A stretch of DNA of 64,000 bases from Thermococcus siculi (GTDB lineage Archaea > Methanobacteriota_B > Thermococci > Thermococcales > Thermococcaceae). Below are positions 17,971 to 26,581 of the stretch, piece by piece. Both the position numbers and the translations under genes were made by a program. Numbering within the stretch: the stretch's first letter is position 1; every line of letters starts with the position of its first letter. Below the pieces are notes generated by a model that saw only the letters and a list, made by a program, of their open reading frames with translations, made no database searches and was not told where the DNA came from. The stretch lies in contig NZ_CP015103.1 in NCBI RefSeq assembly GCF_002214505.1, positions 1,674,001 through 1,738,000 on the forward strand, in the 5' to 3' direction.

Positions 17971-18918
17971 TTACCTCCTCCAGTTCCTGATCGATAATGC
18001 CCCCGGTGGGAGATCCCCTGTTCCATCCATTAGCAGTATTTCAGTTGTGTATTCCTTGGACCATCCCCCTTTTAAGTACTTATCTATCACATACTGGTTT
18101 ACTGCATAGGCGATTGCCCCATAAGCTATTGTTCCAGTTGGGGAGCTAATTAAAAGACCGCCTAATTCAAGAGGGTATTCAACCACGGGACCAGAGTCCC
18201 AAGTGTGAACGTACACAAATCCTGTTTTTATCCAGTAATCATAGTATTCCGGATTTATTCTGTTAAACCCAATTGTTATAAAACCTACGTTATAGTGGTC
18301 GTATACTTCTGCATAAATCCTACAAATGTGGAGAAGCTTATTGCTGTTCTCAGCCAAGTCATCGTATCCACTTTCACAGTGGACCTCGTAACTCTTTACC
18401 CCCACGGTAGAAATGAAGTATGGACGATCACTGACTTCTAAAAGCCAATAATATGGATATGAGTTTGTTGGTCCATCCCAGTACCCCACAGGTATTGCTA
18501 TTGAGACCTTATCTGGAGAGCCCTCGAATTCCTCTATATGATCCCATGTCCATTGATAAGTTACAAACAGCTTTGCAACACCGTTATCATTGTATACGTT
18601 CCAATCAATTGACAAGTGCAAGTCATCCTGATCGCCCCCCATTGGCTGAACTGGAGTTCCTGGAACAGTTTTTACGGGGAACTCTTCGTGAGCAAGATGC
18701 TTGAATCCATAACTCTCTAATAGCTGTCGGGCCTGAGACTCATTTCCACGTACCTTGAGTTCATAATACTCTTTGAACACTTGATCCAAGTATTTTTCGG
18801 TTCCTTTAGTGGGTTCGTCTATGGGAGATTTGGTTGCCAGGGCAATCTCAGAGTTCATGCATATGACAAAGAATACCAATAACACCGCCCCAATCTTCAG
18901 GCTACGTGAATGCCTCAT
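17971..18918 (-). CDS. Secreted protein of unknown function in AT-richer island
   Basis: 315 residues. A clear signal peptide (residues 7-28, cleavage plausible after EIALA) precedes a helical propeptide-like region (KYLDQVFKEYYELKVRGNES) and then a beta-rich Trp/Tyr-rich domain (LHLSIDWNVYNDNG, TYQWTWDHIEEF, PYYWLLEVSDRPYF). A small hydrophobic segment with alternating Gly/Ala (PTGTIAYGAIAYAVNQYV) follows near residue 265. A GGAGGTG ribosome site and a TATA (GTTATAAG, minus strand, about 18962-18969) support expression. The AT-rich composition suggests horizontal acquisition. I do not recognise the family. A secreted antagonistic protein with the next gene as immunity is possible, but unproven. 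Confidence 0.7.
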   Translation of the reverse strand: MRHSRSLKIGAVLLVFFVICMNSEIALATKSPIDEPTKGTEKYLDQVFKEYYELKVRGNESQARQLLESYGFKHLAHEEFPVKTVPGTPVQPMGGDQDDLHLSIDWNVYNDNGVAKLFVTYQWTWDHIEEFEGSPDKVSIAIPVGYWDGPTNSYPYYWLLEVSDRPYFISTVGVKSYEVHCESGYDDLAENSNKLLHICRIYAEVYDHYNVGFITIGFNRINPEYYDYWIKTGFVYVHTWDSGPVVEYPLELGGLLISSPTGTIAYGAIAYAVNQYVIDKYLKGGWSKEYTTEILLMDGTGDLPPGALSIRNWRR

Positions 18919-19102
18919 GGCTGCACCTCCAAGATTTTCATAACATATTGCTATAGTCCATCTTATAACTTTTTCCTTTTACTATGCGTAATCATTTCTG
19001 CTTTTTTTTCGTAGGTTTATGTAATTCCAACGGTAGTTTTGCTAACTGTCCGGGTGAAAATAAGGAAGAGTAAATGAATGAACATAAATGTCCACCAATA
19101 TA

Positions 19103-19807
19103 TCAAAGCACCCTTCTCCTGAACAGCACCACGAGTGGGACGAGCCACACCAGATGCACGGCGACCGCTATCGGAAAGTCGGTGTAGTCATTGGCGGGGA
19201 TCCCCTCGAAGACCCTATAGAGCCAGTAGGTCGGGAGGAAAGCTGTGAATTTGCTCCAGTCCGTTGAGAGGTCTCTCCACACGACGACGAGCTTTATCAG
19301 AGGCGGAAGGATGAGGAACCAGCCAAGGACTTTGCTTACCGTCAGGGCCTGCATCCTCGACTCTGAAAACACCGTTATGAGCAGCCCGTAGATCCACACC
19401 TCGAAGAGGAAGAGCACAATCAAGGCCAGAACGCCCTTTTGAGGTATTTCTATGTCGAGGATGTAAGGGGAAACTAAAGTAAATGCAACCACCACTATCG
19501 AGGCCCAGGTCAGCCTGTAGGCCAGGAATGCCTCGCTCGATATTGGAATCACCTTCAGGGCCTGTATCGTCTTATCCTCCTTCTCGTCGGCTATCATGAA
19601 ACCCGGAATCATGCCGAATATCATAGGTATGAACATCAGGCCCAGGAGGGCCAGGAGTGGATAATAGACCCCGATGTGGTCTTTGAAGTAGCGGATGATG
19701 AGGAGAATCACGAGCGTCATCGCCACACTGTACAGGAGCATCGGGTCCCTCCTCAGGAGCTTGAGGTCTGTCCTGTAAATTGCTCCAAACTTCCTCACGA
19801 AGCTCAT
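19103..19807 (-). CDS. ABC-2 type permease, exporter operon (subunit B)
   Basis: 234 residues from the ATG at 19807, which overlaps the upstream stop as ATGA; an upstream extension of the frame is a shadow. Six hydrophobic helices are seen, with a large loop ADEKEDKTIQALKVIPISSEAFLAYR, the coupling segment typical of ABC-2 exporters. Last gene of a three-gene minus-strand operon. Confidence 0.85.
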   Translation of the reverse strand: MSFVRKFGAIYRTDLKLLRRDPMLLYSVAMTLVILLIIRYFKDHIGVYYPLLALLGLMFIPMIFGMIPGFMIADEKEDKTIQALKVIPISSEAFLAYRLTWASIVVVAFTLVSPYILDIEIPQKGVLALIVLFLFEVWIYGLLITVFSESRMQALTVSKVLGWFLILPPLIKLVVVWRDLSTDWSKFTAFLPTYWLYRVFEGIPANDYTDFPIAVAVHLVWLVPLVVLFRRRVL

Positions 19808-20505
19808 CTCAACCCCTCCACGGCGTACCTGTAGAACCGGACTTTGGCTATGTAGTAGGCCATAACCGACCAGAGGAGTAGAGCTACCGCCGACAGAGTC
19901 AGAGTATCCCTTGAGACGTCGACGAACGGGGCCTTGAAGAAGTAGAGCGCCGGGTAGCTGGGGATGAGGTAGAGAACCTTCCATATCTCTCCTGAAAGGT
20001 AGCCGTGGTAGTGGGCGAAGGGGAGCAGGGAAACCACCAGGACAGCCATTATCGGGACGAAGTAGTCGTCCAAGTCACGGTACTTTGCCGATACCCCAAT
20101 TCCAAGGAGGGTGTAAACCACCGAGCACAGGAGGACCCCAGCTACAACATAGGAAAGCCCGTTGAGGGAGCGGGTGCCGATTACCATTATGAGCACGGCA
20201 CCAACCGCTGAAAGAACGCCCATTATGACAGTCTTGGCCAGGATGTAGCTCCTCCACTCCATCGGCGTTACCGCCAGAGCCCCTATCGCGCCGTCCTTCT
20301 TTTCCGCGAATATCTCAGTTCCAACGAACATGAAGCCCACGAGACCCGGCTCGAAGAGGAGAAAGATTGGCACCACAGTGGGGAGGTACTGCTCCGGGAA
20401 GAGCATGAGCATCAAGCCGTAGGCAAGACCTATCAGCACGTGTATCGGGTAAACGTAGCCCCTGAACCCGACGATAAGGTTCGTCTTCAGCAGGTTTCCC
20501 ATCAT
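19804..20505 (-). CDS. ABC-2 type permease, exporter operon (subunit A)
   Basis: 233 residues, with about six hydrophobic helices and a cytoplasmic segment AEKKDGAIGALAVTPMEWRSYILAK that mirrors the one in subunit B. It overlaps the ATPase stop upstream (ATGA) and the subunit B start downstream. The two different half-size permeases probably form a heterodimeric channel. Substrate unknown. Confidence 0.85.
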   Translation of the reverse strand: MMGNLLKTNLIVGFRGYVYPIHVLIGLAYGLMLMLFPEQYLPTVVPIFLLFEPGLVGFMFVGTEIFAEKKDGAIGALAVTPMEWRSYILAKTVIMGVLSAVGAVLIMVIGTRSLNGLSYVVAGVLLCSVVYTLLGIGVSAKYRDLDDYFVPIMAVLVVSLLPFAHYHGYLSGEIWKVLYLIPSYPALYFFKAPFVDVSRDTLTLSAVALLLWSVMAYYIAKVRFYRYAVEGLR

Positions 20506-21353
20506 ACGAGCCGCCTCCCCGTCACCTTGAGGAATATCTCCTCCAGGGTCGGCTCCTCCGTGTTTATCCTCCTAACCTCGTGCCCCCTAATGATCTTGAG
20601 GAACTCCTCGTTACGGCCTATGCCCTCGAGCGGGAACTCCGCTTTTCTTACCTCGCTGCCCGCCACGTACTCGACCTTTACAAGTCTCTTCCCCATCTTG
20701 ACCTTGAGCTCGCCCGGGTTGTCCACGAGCCTAACGGAGCCGTCAACGATGAAGGCAACCCTGTCACAGAGTTCATCGGCCACGTACATGTTGTGCGTGG
20801 TGAGAAAAATCGTCTTTCCACCCTCTTTCATCTCAAGGAACAGATCTTTGAACTTTCTGGCACTTGCCGGGTCAAGGCCTTCCAGGGGTTCATCAAGGAA
20901 AAGGATATCCGGATCGGGGAGCAAAGCCCTCGCCAGATCGAGTTTTTTCTTCATGCCCTTGGAGAAGCCTGAAACGAGCTGATCAGCTTCTTTGTCGAGA
21001 CCCACCATCTTGAGGGCTTCCATCGGGTCGAGATGCCTCTTGTAAAAGCTCGCGAAGAACTCGAGGTTTTCGAGGGCAGTTAGGCGGGAGTAAACGGCAG
21101 GAAACTCGAAGGAGACACCGATTCTGTTGTAGTAGTCCTTACCCCACTCCCGGAGGTCTTTCCCGAGAACCCTGACGTCCCCGGTGTAGTCCTTGATGAT
21201 CTTTACGAGGATCTTGACGGTTGTCGTCTTTCCGGCACCGTTCGGTCCCAAAAAGCCGTAGATCTCGCCCTCTTCGACGGAGAAGCTCAAGTTCTCAACG
21301 CCCCTAACGTCGCCGTAATACTTCTTAACACCGCTGACCTCGATCACGGGCAT
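20502..21353 (-). CDS. ABC transporter ATP-binding protein, exporter operon
   Basis: 283 residues. Walker A GPNGAGKTT (about residue 36), signature SGFSKGMKKKLDLARALL, Walker B PDILFLDEPLEGLDP, switch His in TTHNMY. The extra C-terminal domain of about 70 residues (from about residue 215, ending TGRRLV) is usual for the drug/antibiotic exporter (CcmA/DrrA) branch. First gene of the operon with the two ABC-2 permeases. Confidence 0.92.
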   Translation of the reverse strand: MPVIEVSGVKKYYGDVRGVENLSFSVEEGEIYGFLGPNGAGKTTTVKILVKIIKDYTGDVRVLGKDLREWGKDYYNRIGVSFEFPAVYSRLTALENLEFFASFYKRHLDPMEALKMVGLDKEADQLVSGFSKGMKKKLDLARALLPDPDILFLDEPLEGLDPASARKFKDLFLEMKEGGKTIFLTTHNMYVADELCDRVAFIVDGSVRLVDNPGELKVKMGKRLVKVEYVAGSEVRKAEFPLEGIGRNEEFLKIIRGHEVRRINTEEPTLEEIFLKVTGRRLV

Positions 21354-21431
21354 GTTTCCACCGGTTTAAAATAGGAACTCAAAGTAGTTATAGTTAGCCC
21401 CGCACATGTGCGGGATAAGCAAAAGGACAAT

Positions 21432-21440
21432 TTTTAAATA
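21432..21440 (+). promoter_or_regulatory. TATA box of the toxin-antitoxin operon
   Basis: TTTTAAATA lies 33 to 41 bases before the antitoxin ATG at 21473. The stretch just upstream of it (21401-21411, GCACATGTGCG) holds a short palindrome, GCACATGTGC, that could be an autoregulatory site for the ribbon-helix-helix protein. Confidence 0.45.
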
Positions 21441-21472
21441 CTTTTGTATTCTATTTGTAGCTGGTGAAGAAA

Positions 21473-21799
21473 ATGGGAGAAACCGGGACAGACCACCCTA
21501 TCTCCGTGAGGCTCCCGGGATACGTTGTCGAGAAGATTGACGAACTGGTAAAGGAGAAAGAGTTCAGAAGCCGCTCTGACTTCATAAAGTTCGCCGTCAC
21601 GATGGCACTGGGCCAGATAATGATGGAAAAAGCGCGGGAACGGGCAAAGAGGCTCACCGAGGAAGAGTTCAAGGAGGAAGCAGAAGAGGCATGGGAGAAG
21701 CTTAAGACTGGAGAGTTCGAGGAAGAAGGGCCCGAAGTCCTGGACGTTCTCAAGGAGATACGCGAAGAGTCAAAGAGACTCACGGGTGCAGGGGAATGA
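21473..21799 (+). CDS. Ribbon-helix-helix antitoxin (CopG/VapB type)
   Basis: 108 residues from the ATG at 21473 (GGTGAAGAAA upstream); an in-frame GTG at 21464 overlaps that ribosome site. The N-terminal 45 residues form an RHH fold (HPISVRLPGYVVEKIDELVKEKEFRSRSDFIKFAV). The rest is a long charged helix, the usual toxin-neutralising tail. It overlaps the PIN gene start by four bases (ATGA). It probably represses its own promoter. Confidence 0.85.
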   Translation: MGETGTDHPISVRLPGYVVEKIDELVKEKEFRSRSDFIKFAVTMALGQIMMEKARERAKRLTEEEFKEEAEEAWEKLKTGEFEEEGPEVLDVLKEIREESKRLTGAGE

Positions 21800-22237
21800 A
21801 AGTCGTCCTCGACACGAACGTCGTACTGGCAGCCCTGATAAAGCCCGGGGGTTTATCCGCCCTCTTGATTAAGGCACTGGATAGAGAGCGGCTCCTCAAC
21901 TTCACGAGTGAGGATGCCCTCGACGAGCTTACTCTAAAAATTGGAATGTTGGCTGAAAAAGGGAAGATTTCGCCCGGCTGGGAAGATATTTTAGCCCACT
22001 TCTTGAAGGGTTCTGAAATAATATCCCCCCTCTACTAACTTTGACCTCTGCAGAGACCCTGACGACAACAAGTGGCTGGAGATAGCTTATGAAGCGGGAG
22101 CAGGTTACATACTTACATGGGATAATGACCTCCTGAGCCTTCGAAATGAACAAAAGGCCGTGAAACTTGGGAATCATACGATCAAGGTTTTCAGTCCTGT
22201 GGAGTTCTATAAGGAGATCCTGATGTCAAAATGCTGA
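21796..22237 (+). pseudogene. PIN-domain toxin (VapC type), broken by a +1 frameshift
   Basis: The first frame gives 80 residues (MKVVLDTNVVLAALI, the first catalytic Asp of PIN nucleases) and stops at 22038. From 22031 the +1 frame continues without a stop to TGA at 22235 with the missing PIN half (STNFDLCRDPDDNKWLEIAY, then ILTWDNDLLSL and VFSPVEFYKEIL), including the other acidic residues. The shift falls at a run of six C (22025-22030); one base fewer would restore a normal-length protein of about 146 residues. Either the toxin is inactivated, or the homopolymer is a sequencing error. Confidence 0.8.
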
Positions 22238-22318
22238 ATAAACGGGCGAATTATATCCCTCTATGCAACCTCCATGACCTCAACGCCATTGAATACTCGC
22301 TTTTTCATGAGCCCCCGT

Positions 22319-22981
22319 CTACTCAATAACCCCCTCAAGAACCTTCTTCACGCCCTTCCTAAGGTGCTCTTTCACCGTTGAGGGGCTCAGGCCCAGCATC
22401 TGGGAAAGGTCCCTCAGCGTCACGCGCCTCGGATTCTCAAAGTAGCCGCTCTTGTAGGCCAAAAGGAGCACCTCAAACTGCCTCCCTGTCAGCTTTAAGA
22501 GGGGGTTCTCCTCCGGGGTGTAGTCCTCGACGCTCACAACCTTTCCCCCGTAGACTTCCTTCACCGTCGAGATGACGTCCGCAACGAGTTCGTCCTCGCA
22601 GACGATGTAGAGGTAAACCCCATCCTTACTGAAGATCCCCTTCTCGAAGACCACCATCCCCCTCTTCTGCACCTCAAAGAGCCGGAAGACGTTCTCGGGA
22701 ATGGGCGCACTGAGGAGGTCCGCCCTCACGTAGAGGAGGTAGTGGTCGTTCTTCGGGATGAGCTTCGCGTCCTTCACGTGGGGGATTTCGAGCAGGCTCC
22801 TAAGGAGTTCCTCGGGGTTCACGCCTTCCTTGAACTTGACCTCAACCAGCTTCACCACATCGTTCCCGATGAGGAAGTACGTGTCCCCATACCCCCACTC
22901 CACAGCCTCCAGAAAGTCCCTGAAGGAGTTGAAGTACTCGAGGCTCAGCGGGATGGAGAACTTTACCCTCCTCATGGGCAT
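22319..22981 (-). CDS. HTH transcriptional regulator, Bat type (HTH_10)
   Basis: 220 residues. The N-terminal 150 residues are a mixed alpha/beta sensor-like domain. The C-terminal 50 residues carry the bacterio-opsin-activator HTH: LTGRQFEVLLLAYKSGYFENPRRVTLRDLSQMLGLSPSTVKEHLRKG. Such proteins are abundant archaeal regulators. No clear ribosome site, so a start at 22981 or 22975 is possible. The target is unknown; a standalone gene. Confidence 0.85.
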   Translation of the reverse strand: MPMRRVKFSIPLSLEYFNSFRDFLEAVEWGYGDTYFLIGNDVVKLVEVKFKEGVNPEELLRSLLEIPHVKDAKLIPKNDHYLLYVRADLLSAPIPENVFRLFEVQKRGMVVFEKGIFSKDGVYLYIVCEDELVADVISTVKEVYGGKVVSVEDYTPEENPLLKLTGRQFEVLLLAYKSGYFENPRRVTLRDLSQMLGLSPSTVKEHLRKGVKKVLEGVIE

Positions 22982-23046
22982 CAGAGAGAATAGAGGCAGA
23001 TGGTTATTAGGGTTTCCTCGGGGGATAAACGGAAGCCCCCATGACT

Positions 23047-23171
23047 CAGAGCACCTTCAGCTCCTCGAACTTTACCAGTACCTCGGCCTTGCTCCTTATC
23101 AGGTTCTGCCTTGCGACCTCCTCCCCATCATTAAGATAGACCAGCGTCGGGACGTTGAGGACATCAAACAT
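23047..23171 (-). pseudogene. Thioredoxin-like C-terminal remnant
   Basis: On the minus strand a 41-codon piece ends at TGA (23047). It reads MFDVLNVPTLVYLNDGEEV and then RQNLIRSKAEVLVKFEELKVL. This is the end of a thioredoxin or glutaredoxin fold, with the cis-proline strand (VPTLVY) and the last helix. The CxxC active-site half is absent, and the homology stops abruptly around 23171, where a different gene remnant begins on the other strand. Confidence 0.6.
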
Positions 23172-23274
23172 CCCCCAAGACGACCGCCTGGAGATGTTCA
23201 AGCGCCTTGAGGAGAGGGGACTCGTGGGGGTCTACAAGAAGAGGCGCGAGAACTGGGTCGAACTCGTGTTTTGA
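23172..23274 (+). pseudogene. C-terminal remnant of an unknown protein
   Basis: A plus-strand frame without a plausible start, abutting the thioredoxin remnant, ends at TGA 23272-23274. It encodes PQDDRLEMFKRLEERGLVG and then VYKKRRENWVELVF. It looks like the last helix and strand of a winged-helix or related protein. Together with the remnant before it, this marks a deletion or rearrangement junction. Confidence 0.45.
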
Positions 23275-23319
23275 CCCTTCTTTTTCCCTTTAGTGACTCC
23301 GGCTATGGACAGTTAACCC

Positions 23320-23327
23320 TAATATAC
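23320..23327 (+). promoter_or_regulatory. TATA box of acetyltransferase 23349
   Basis: TAATATAC lies 22 to 29 bases before the ATG, implying a leaderless mRNA and supporting the start at 23349 rather than the longer open frame. Confidence 0.5.
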
Positions 23328-23348
23328 TTCCTTGCCCCATTACATACT

Positions 23349-23963
23349 ATGTCCGAAGTTGTTATCGAACCTGCAAAAGGAACCGAGGAAGAGGCGGAAC
23401 ATTTTGCCGAACTCATGCGCCTCTCAGCCCCGGAGTACTTCCCGAGCCTTCTAGGGGAGAAGTTCAGGGAGTTCTTCAAGATTGCATTTATGGAAAAGGG
23501 CAACCTCTTCAGCCACGAGCACGTGGTCTTCGCGATGTACGAAGGGAAGATAGCCGGGATGCTCCTCGGCTACTCCTGGAAATCCAAGTCCGACGAGGAG
23601 GGAAAAACCGGCTGGCTCATGATGAAGGTTCTCGGCTTCGACTTCCTCAAGCGGCTTCCGGCTTTCATAAGCGCCAGATCTGGAAGCGGAAAGCTTGATG
23701 AGAACGACTACTACGTCAGCAACGTGGCGGTTTATCCCGAGTTCAGGGGAAAGAAGATAGGGAAAGCCCTTATGCTCAAGGCCGAGGGGCTGGCGAGGGA
23801 GAGCGGGGCGAAGCGGATAACTCTGGACGTTGAGAGGGACAACGAGATAGCGATAGCGGTTTACAAAAAGCTCGGCTACACCATCGAGAGGGAGCACGAG
23901 GTGGAGCTTGAGGGGAGAAAGTACGGGTTCTACCGGATGGTGAAACCATTAAAAGGTTCCTAA
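23349..23963 (+). CDS. GNAT-family N-acetyltransferase
   Basis: 204 residues starting MSEVVIEPAKG. The acetyl-CoA binding motif A is VSNVAVYPEFRGKKIGKALM (about residues 130-149), followed by ITLDVERDNEIAIAVYKKLGY and a C-terminal strand with YGFYRMVK. Probably cytoplasmic; it may modify a protein N-terminus, an amine or a metabolite. Single gene. Confidence 0.88.
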   Translation: MSEVVIEPAKGTEEEAEHFAELMRLSAPEYFPSLLGEKFREFFKIAFMEKGNLFSHEHVVFAMYEGKIAGMLLGYSWKSKSDEEGKTGWLMMKVLGFDFLKRLPAFISARSGSGKLDENDYYVSNVAVYPEFRGKKIGKALMLKAEGLARESGAKRITLDVERDNEIAIAVYKKLGYTIEREHEVELEGRKYGFYRMVKPLKGS

Positions 23964-23981
23964 AAGAAAGGGCGTTAAGGT

Positions 23982-26579
23982 TCACCTTTTCAGGCTGAGG
24001 AGCAGTGTTTTCACCCCATACGGCCCGAGGAAGACCTTCACAGAACCTCCATCCGCCGGAAGCTCCGTAACGGGCCTCTCGTCGTGGGTGGCCTCAGCAA
24101 CACCCTCAAGCGGGAGGTTTGGCATCAGAGCCGCTTCGATAGGCGCAGCCGTGGTATTGAAGAGCCTCAGGACGAGGCAGTCCCCTCTCTCGCAGGGTTT
24201 TACTGCCACCACCTGAACCTTTTCGGCTGGCTCCACGCTCACGAGGTTCCAAAGGGAGGAGCTTCCTCCAGGCCCTCTCTGGATGATGTAGAGCGTGTTC
24301 AGCTCCGCGGCGAGCATTGGAACGTTGCCCTTCGTGTATTCTCCTTCGTGCGGATAGATCCACAGCGTGGCGACGTGGTAGCCCCGGTCTATTGGGGTGA
24401 CCTTCTTCCTGTTCCTGAACTCGTTGAAGAGCACCATGAACCAGATAGCCGTGTTTATGAAGCCCTTCTTCAACCTGCCGGCCTTTCGGAGTTCAACGTC
24501 CTGGAACTTCTCCTGGGCGCTCTTGTTCATTCCGATGAACCTCATAATGAAATCGGCCAGCGGCTGGGAAGGAGACCTCAGCAGGCTCACCCCGAGGGTT
24601 CCATCGCACCAGCTGAAGCCGTACTTGGAGTCATTTATCACCGCCACGCCGTAGTTTCCGTCGGAGATATCAACCCACCTGTGCCCGAAGACTTCGTACT
24701 TCGCCCTCCCCTGCGGATTCTCAGCATTACAGGCGTCGGTCCTCTCGATGGCCCCGTAGGGGACTTCAAACACCGCCTTATCCGACTCAACCTCCACCGG
24801 GACCAAGAGCTTAAGGAAGCGGTGGTGGGCGTTCCAGTGGGCCCTGAACTTAACCTCAAGGTAGGGCTTGTCGGCGTAAAGGCCAAGCTCAAGCTCTATC
24901 ACTGAGGCCTTTCCCCTAAACTGTCTGTAATTGAACCTGGCCCTAACCGAGGAATAGAGCGGCCCCCTCTCGGAAAGCGAGACCTTTTCCGCCCTGAGGT
25001 CGCGGTGGAAGTGTTTGTTTATGCCCTCGCTGTAGTAGACCTCCCACGCGTCGAACATCGAAGCTGGAACAAAGCGCCCCCTGAAGGGCATCGGGTAGTC
25101 CCACATAATCCTGGGCCGCATTGGTTCCCGAAGGACTTCCCTATCGCTTCTCTTGTCATAGATGCTCGTCACCCAGCCGGTTTTCCTGGAGACGGTCACC
25201 CTAAGGTGGGAGTTCTCAAGGGTGAAGGCATCTTCAGTCTCCGTCACTTCGGCCGAGTCCCCGGGCCTCTCCCCCACCTCCCCGCAGCCCCTGAAACCGA
25301 GTGGGGGGAGCTCGCGAAGGTAGATCAGCCTGCTACCATCCCCAAGCCTCTGATGGAAGCCGCCAACGTTTTCCCACGTCCTTATGTAGGGAGAAACCGG
25401 CCATGAGTTGGGATTGAAGACGATGTAACCGGCACCTTCCCTCTCGGCTATAATCTTCAGCCCCTTTCTGAAGAGGGAAAGGAGGTCTCTGTAAACGTCA
25501 AAGTTCCTCCGCATCACGTCCCCGTAAACTTCCCCCGTTATGGATGCGGGCAGGGCGTCGTGCCCCTGGGTGAGTAGGATCGCCTTCCAGGCACGAAGGA
25601 GGGTCTCTCCCGGATATTCAACGCCGTAGAGAACCCCCAGAATGGAGTACAGCTTCTCAACCTGGAGTATCAGCCACTCGTTCAGCCTGTTGAGCCTCTT
25701 CACCCACGCCCCAGTCGTGAAGACACCGCGGTGGAACTCAAGGTATATCTCGTCTTCAAAGACAGGAAGCTCTTCGAGGTGATTCTCCCTGACGTAGTCG
25801 AAGAACTCGTCCATTCCGGTCGGAATAAGCTCCAGCTCACCTCTGTGTTCCTCCATCCACCTCGCGATGTTCTGAACCTCAACCTCCTCGGGCCCGCCGC
25901 CGTGGTCGCCCCTGCCGAAGACCTGCATCAGAACCGGAATGTCCTGCTTTTCCCTCTGCTGCTCAATGTTCCAGAGTATCCTCTTAATGTCCGAGAGATA
26001 GTCGCTGTAGCTCCCGGGCGTGCTGTAGGCCAGAACCTCGTCCCCGCTCCGGCTTCTCCACCTGAAGATGTGGTAGGGAAAGGTGTTCGTGTCGTTCCAG
26101 TCGAGCTTGCTCGTTGCGAAGTTCTCGATTCCCATTCCCTTCAGTATCTTGGGCAGGGTAGCGGAAAAGCCGAAGGAGTCTGGCAGATAGAGGGTTCTGG
26201 GCCTGACTCCGAACTTCCCCTCAAGGTAGCTGATGCCATACAGAAACTGCCTGATAAGGGACTCTCCGGAGGGCATGTTGGCGTCGAACTCAATGTAGGC
26301 ACCGTCTATGACCCTCCACTGGACCCTCTCCACCATCTCCCTTATATCCCGGAAAATCTCGGGGTGATGCTCCTCTGTAAGCTCGTAGTAGAAACCCGGC
26401 CCCTGGGCGAAGGTGAGGAAGTCGTACTTCTTCATCAGCTGGAGGGCGTTTCCGAAGGTGAACCTACAGACATCTATAGTCTCGTCCACCTTCCATAGCC
26501 ACTCACTGTCTATGTGAGCGTAACCCACCAGGAAGACCTTCCAGGGCCTTTCAGGCTGGGGATTATCCTTGTCAGGCAT
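23982..26579 (-). CDS. Glycoside hydrolase family 38 alpha-mannosidase
   Basis: 865 residues from the ATG at 26579 with GAGGGTG upstream; a GTG two codons earlier overlaps the previous stop. GH38 features: zinc-binding GYAHIDSEWLW near residue 20, the nucleophile Asp in TLYLPDSFGFSATLPKIL (about residue 135), QVFGRGDHGGGP, and a long C-terminal beta-rich part. No signal peptide, so it likely trims mannosides or glycoconjugates inside the cell. It is co-transcribed with the AttH-like gene upstream, whose TGA overlaps this start region. Confidence 0.92.
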   Translation of the reverse strand: MPDKDNPQPERPWKVFLVGYAHIDSEWLWKVDETIDVCRFTFGNALQLMKKYDFLTFAQGPGFYYELTEEHHPEIFRDIREMVERVQWRVIDGAYIEFDANMPSGESLIRQFLYGISYLEGKFGVRPRTLYLPDSFGFSATLPKILKGMGIENFATSKLDWNDTNTFPYHIFRWRSRSGDEVLAYSTPGSYSDYLSDIKRILWNIEQQREKQDIPVLMQVFGRGDHGGGPEEVEVQNIARWMEEHRGELELIPTGMDEFFDYVRENHLEELPVFEDEIYLEFHRGVFTTGAWVKRLNRLNEWLILQVEKLYSILGVLYGVEYPGETLLRAWKAILLTQGHDALPASITGEVYGDVMRRNFDVYRDLLSLFRKGLKIIAEREGAGYIVFNPNSWPVSPYIRTWENVGGFHQRLGDGSRLIYLRELPPLGFRGCGEVGERPGDSAEVTETEDAFTLENSHLRVTVSRKTGWVTSIYDKRSDREVLREPMRPRIMWDYPMPFRGRFVPASMFDAWEVYYSEGINKHFHRDLRAEKVSLSERGPLYSSVRARFNYRQFRGKASVIELELGLYADKPYLEVKFRAHWNAHHRFLKLLVPVEVESDKAVFEVPYGAIERTDACNAENPQGRAKYEVFGHRWVDISDGNYGVAVINDSKYGFSWCDGTLGVSLLRSPSQPLADFIMRFIGMNKSAQEKFQDVELRKAGRLKKGFINTAIWFMVLFNEFRNRKKVTPIDRGYHVATLWIYPHEGEYTKGNVPMLAAELNTLYIIQRGPGGSSSLWNLVSVEPAEKVQVVAVKPCERGDCLVLRLFNTTAAPIEAALMPNLPLEGVAEATHDERPVTELPADGGSVKVFLGPYGVKTLLLSLKR

Positions 26580-26581
26580 CT

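Noticed and set aside
24084-24905. 273-codon plus-strand frame opposite the GH38 gene
   Set aside because: It is antisense to a well-supported mannosidase and has no recognisable motifs; typical of high-GC third-position shadow frames.
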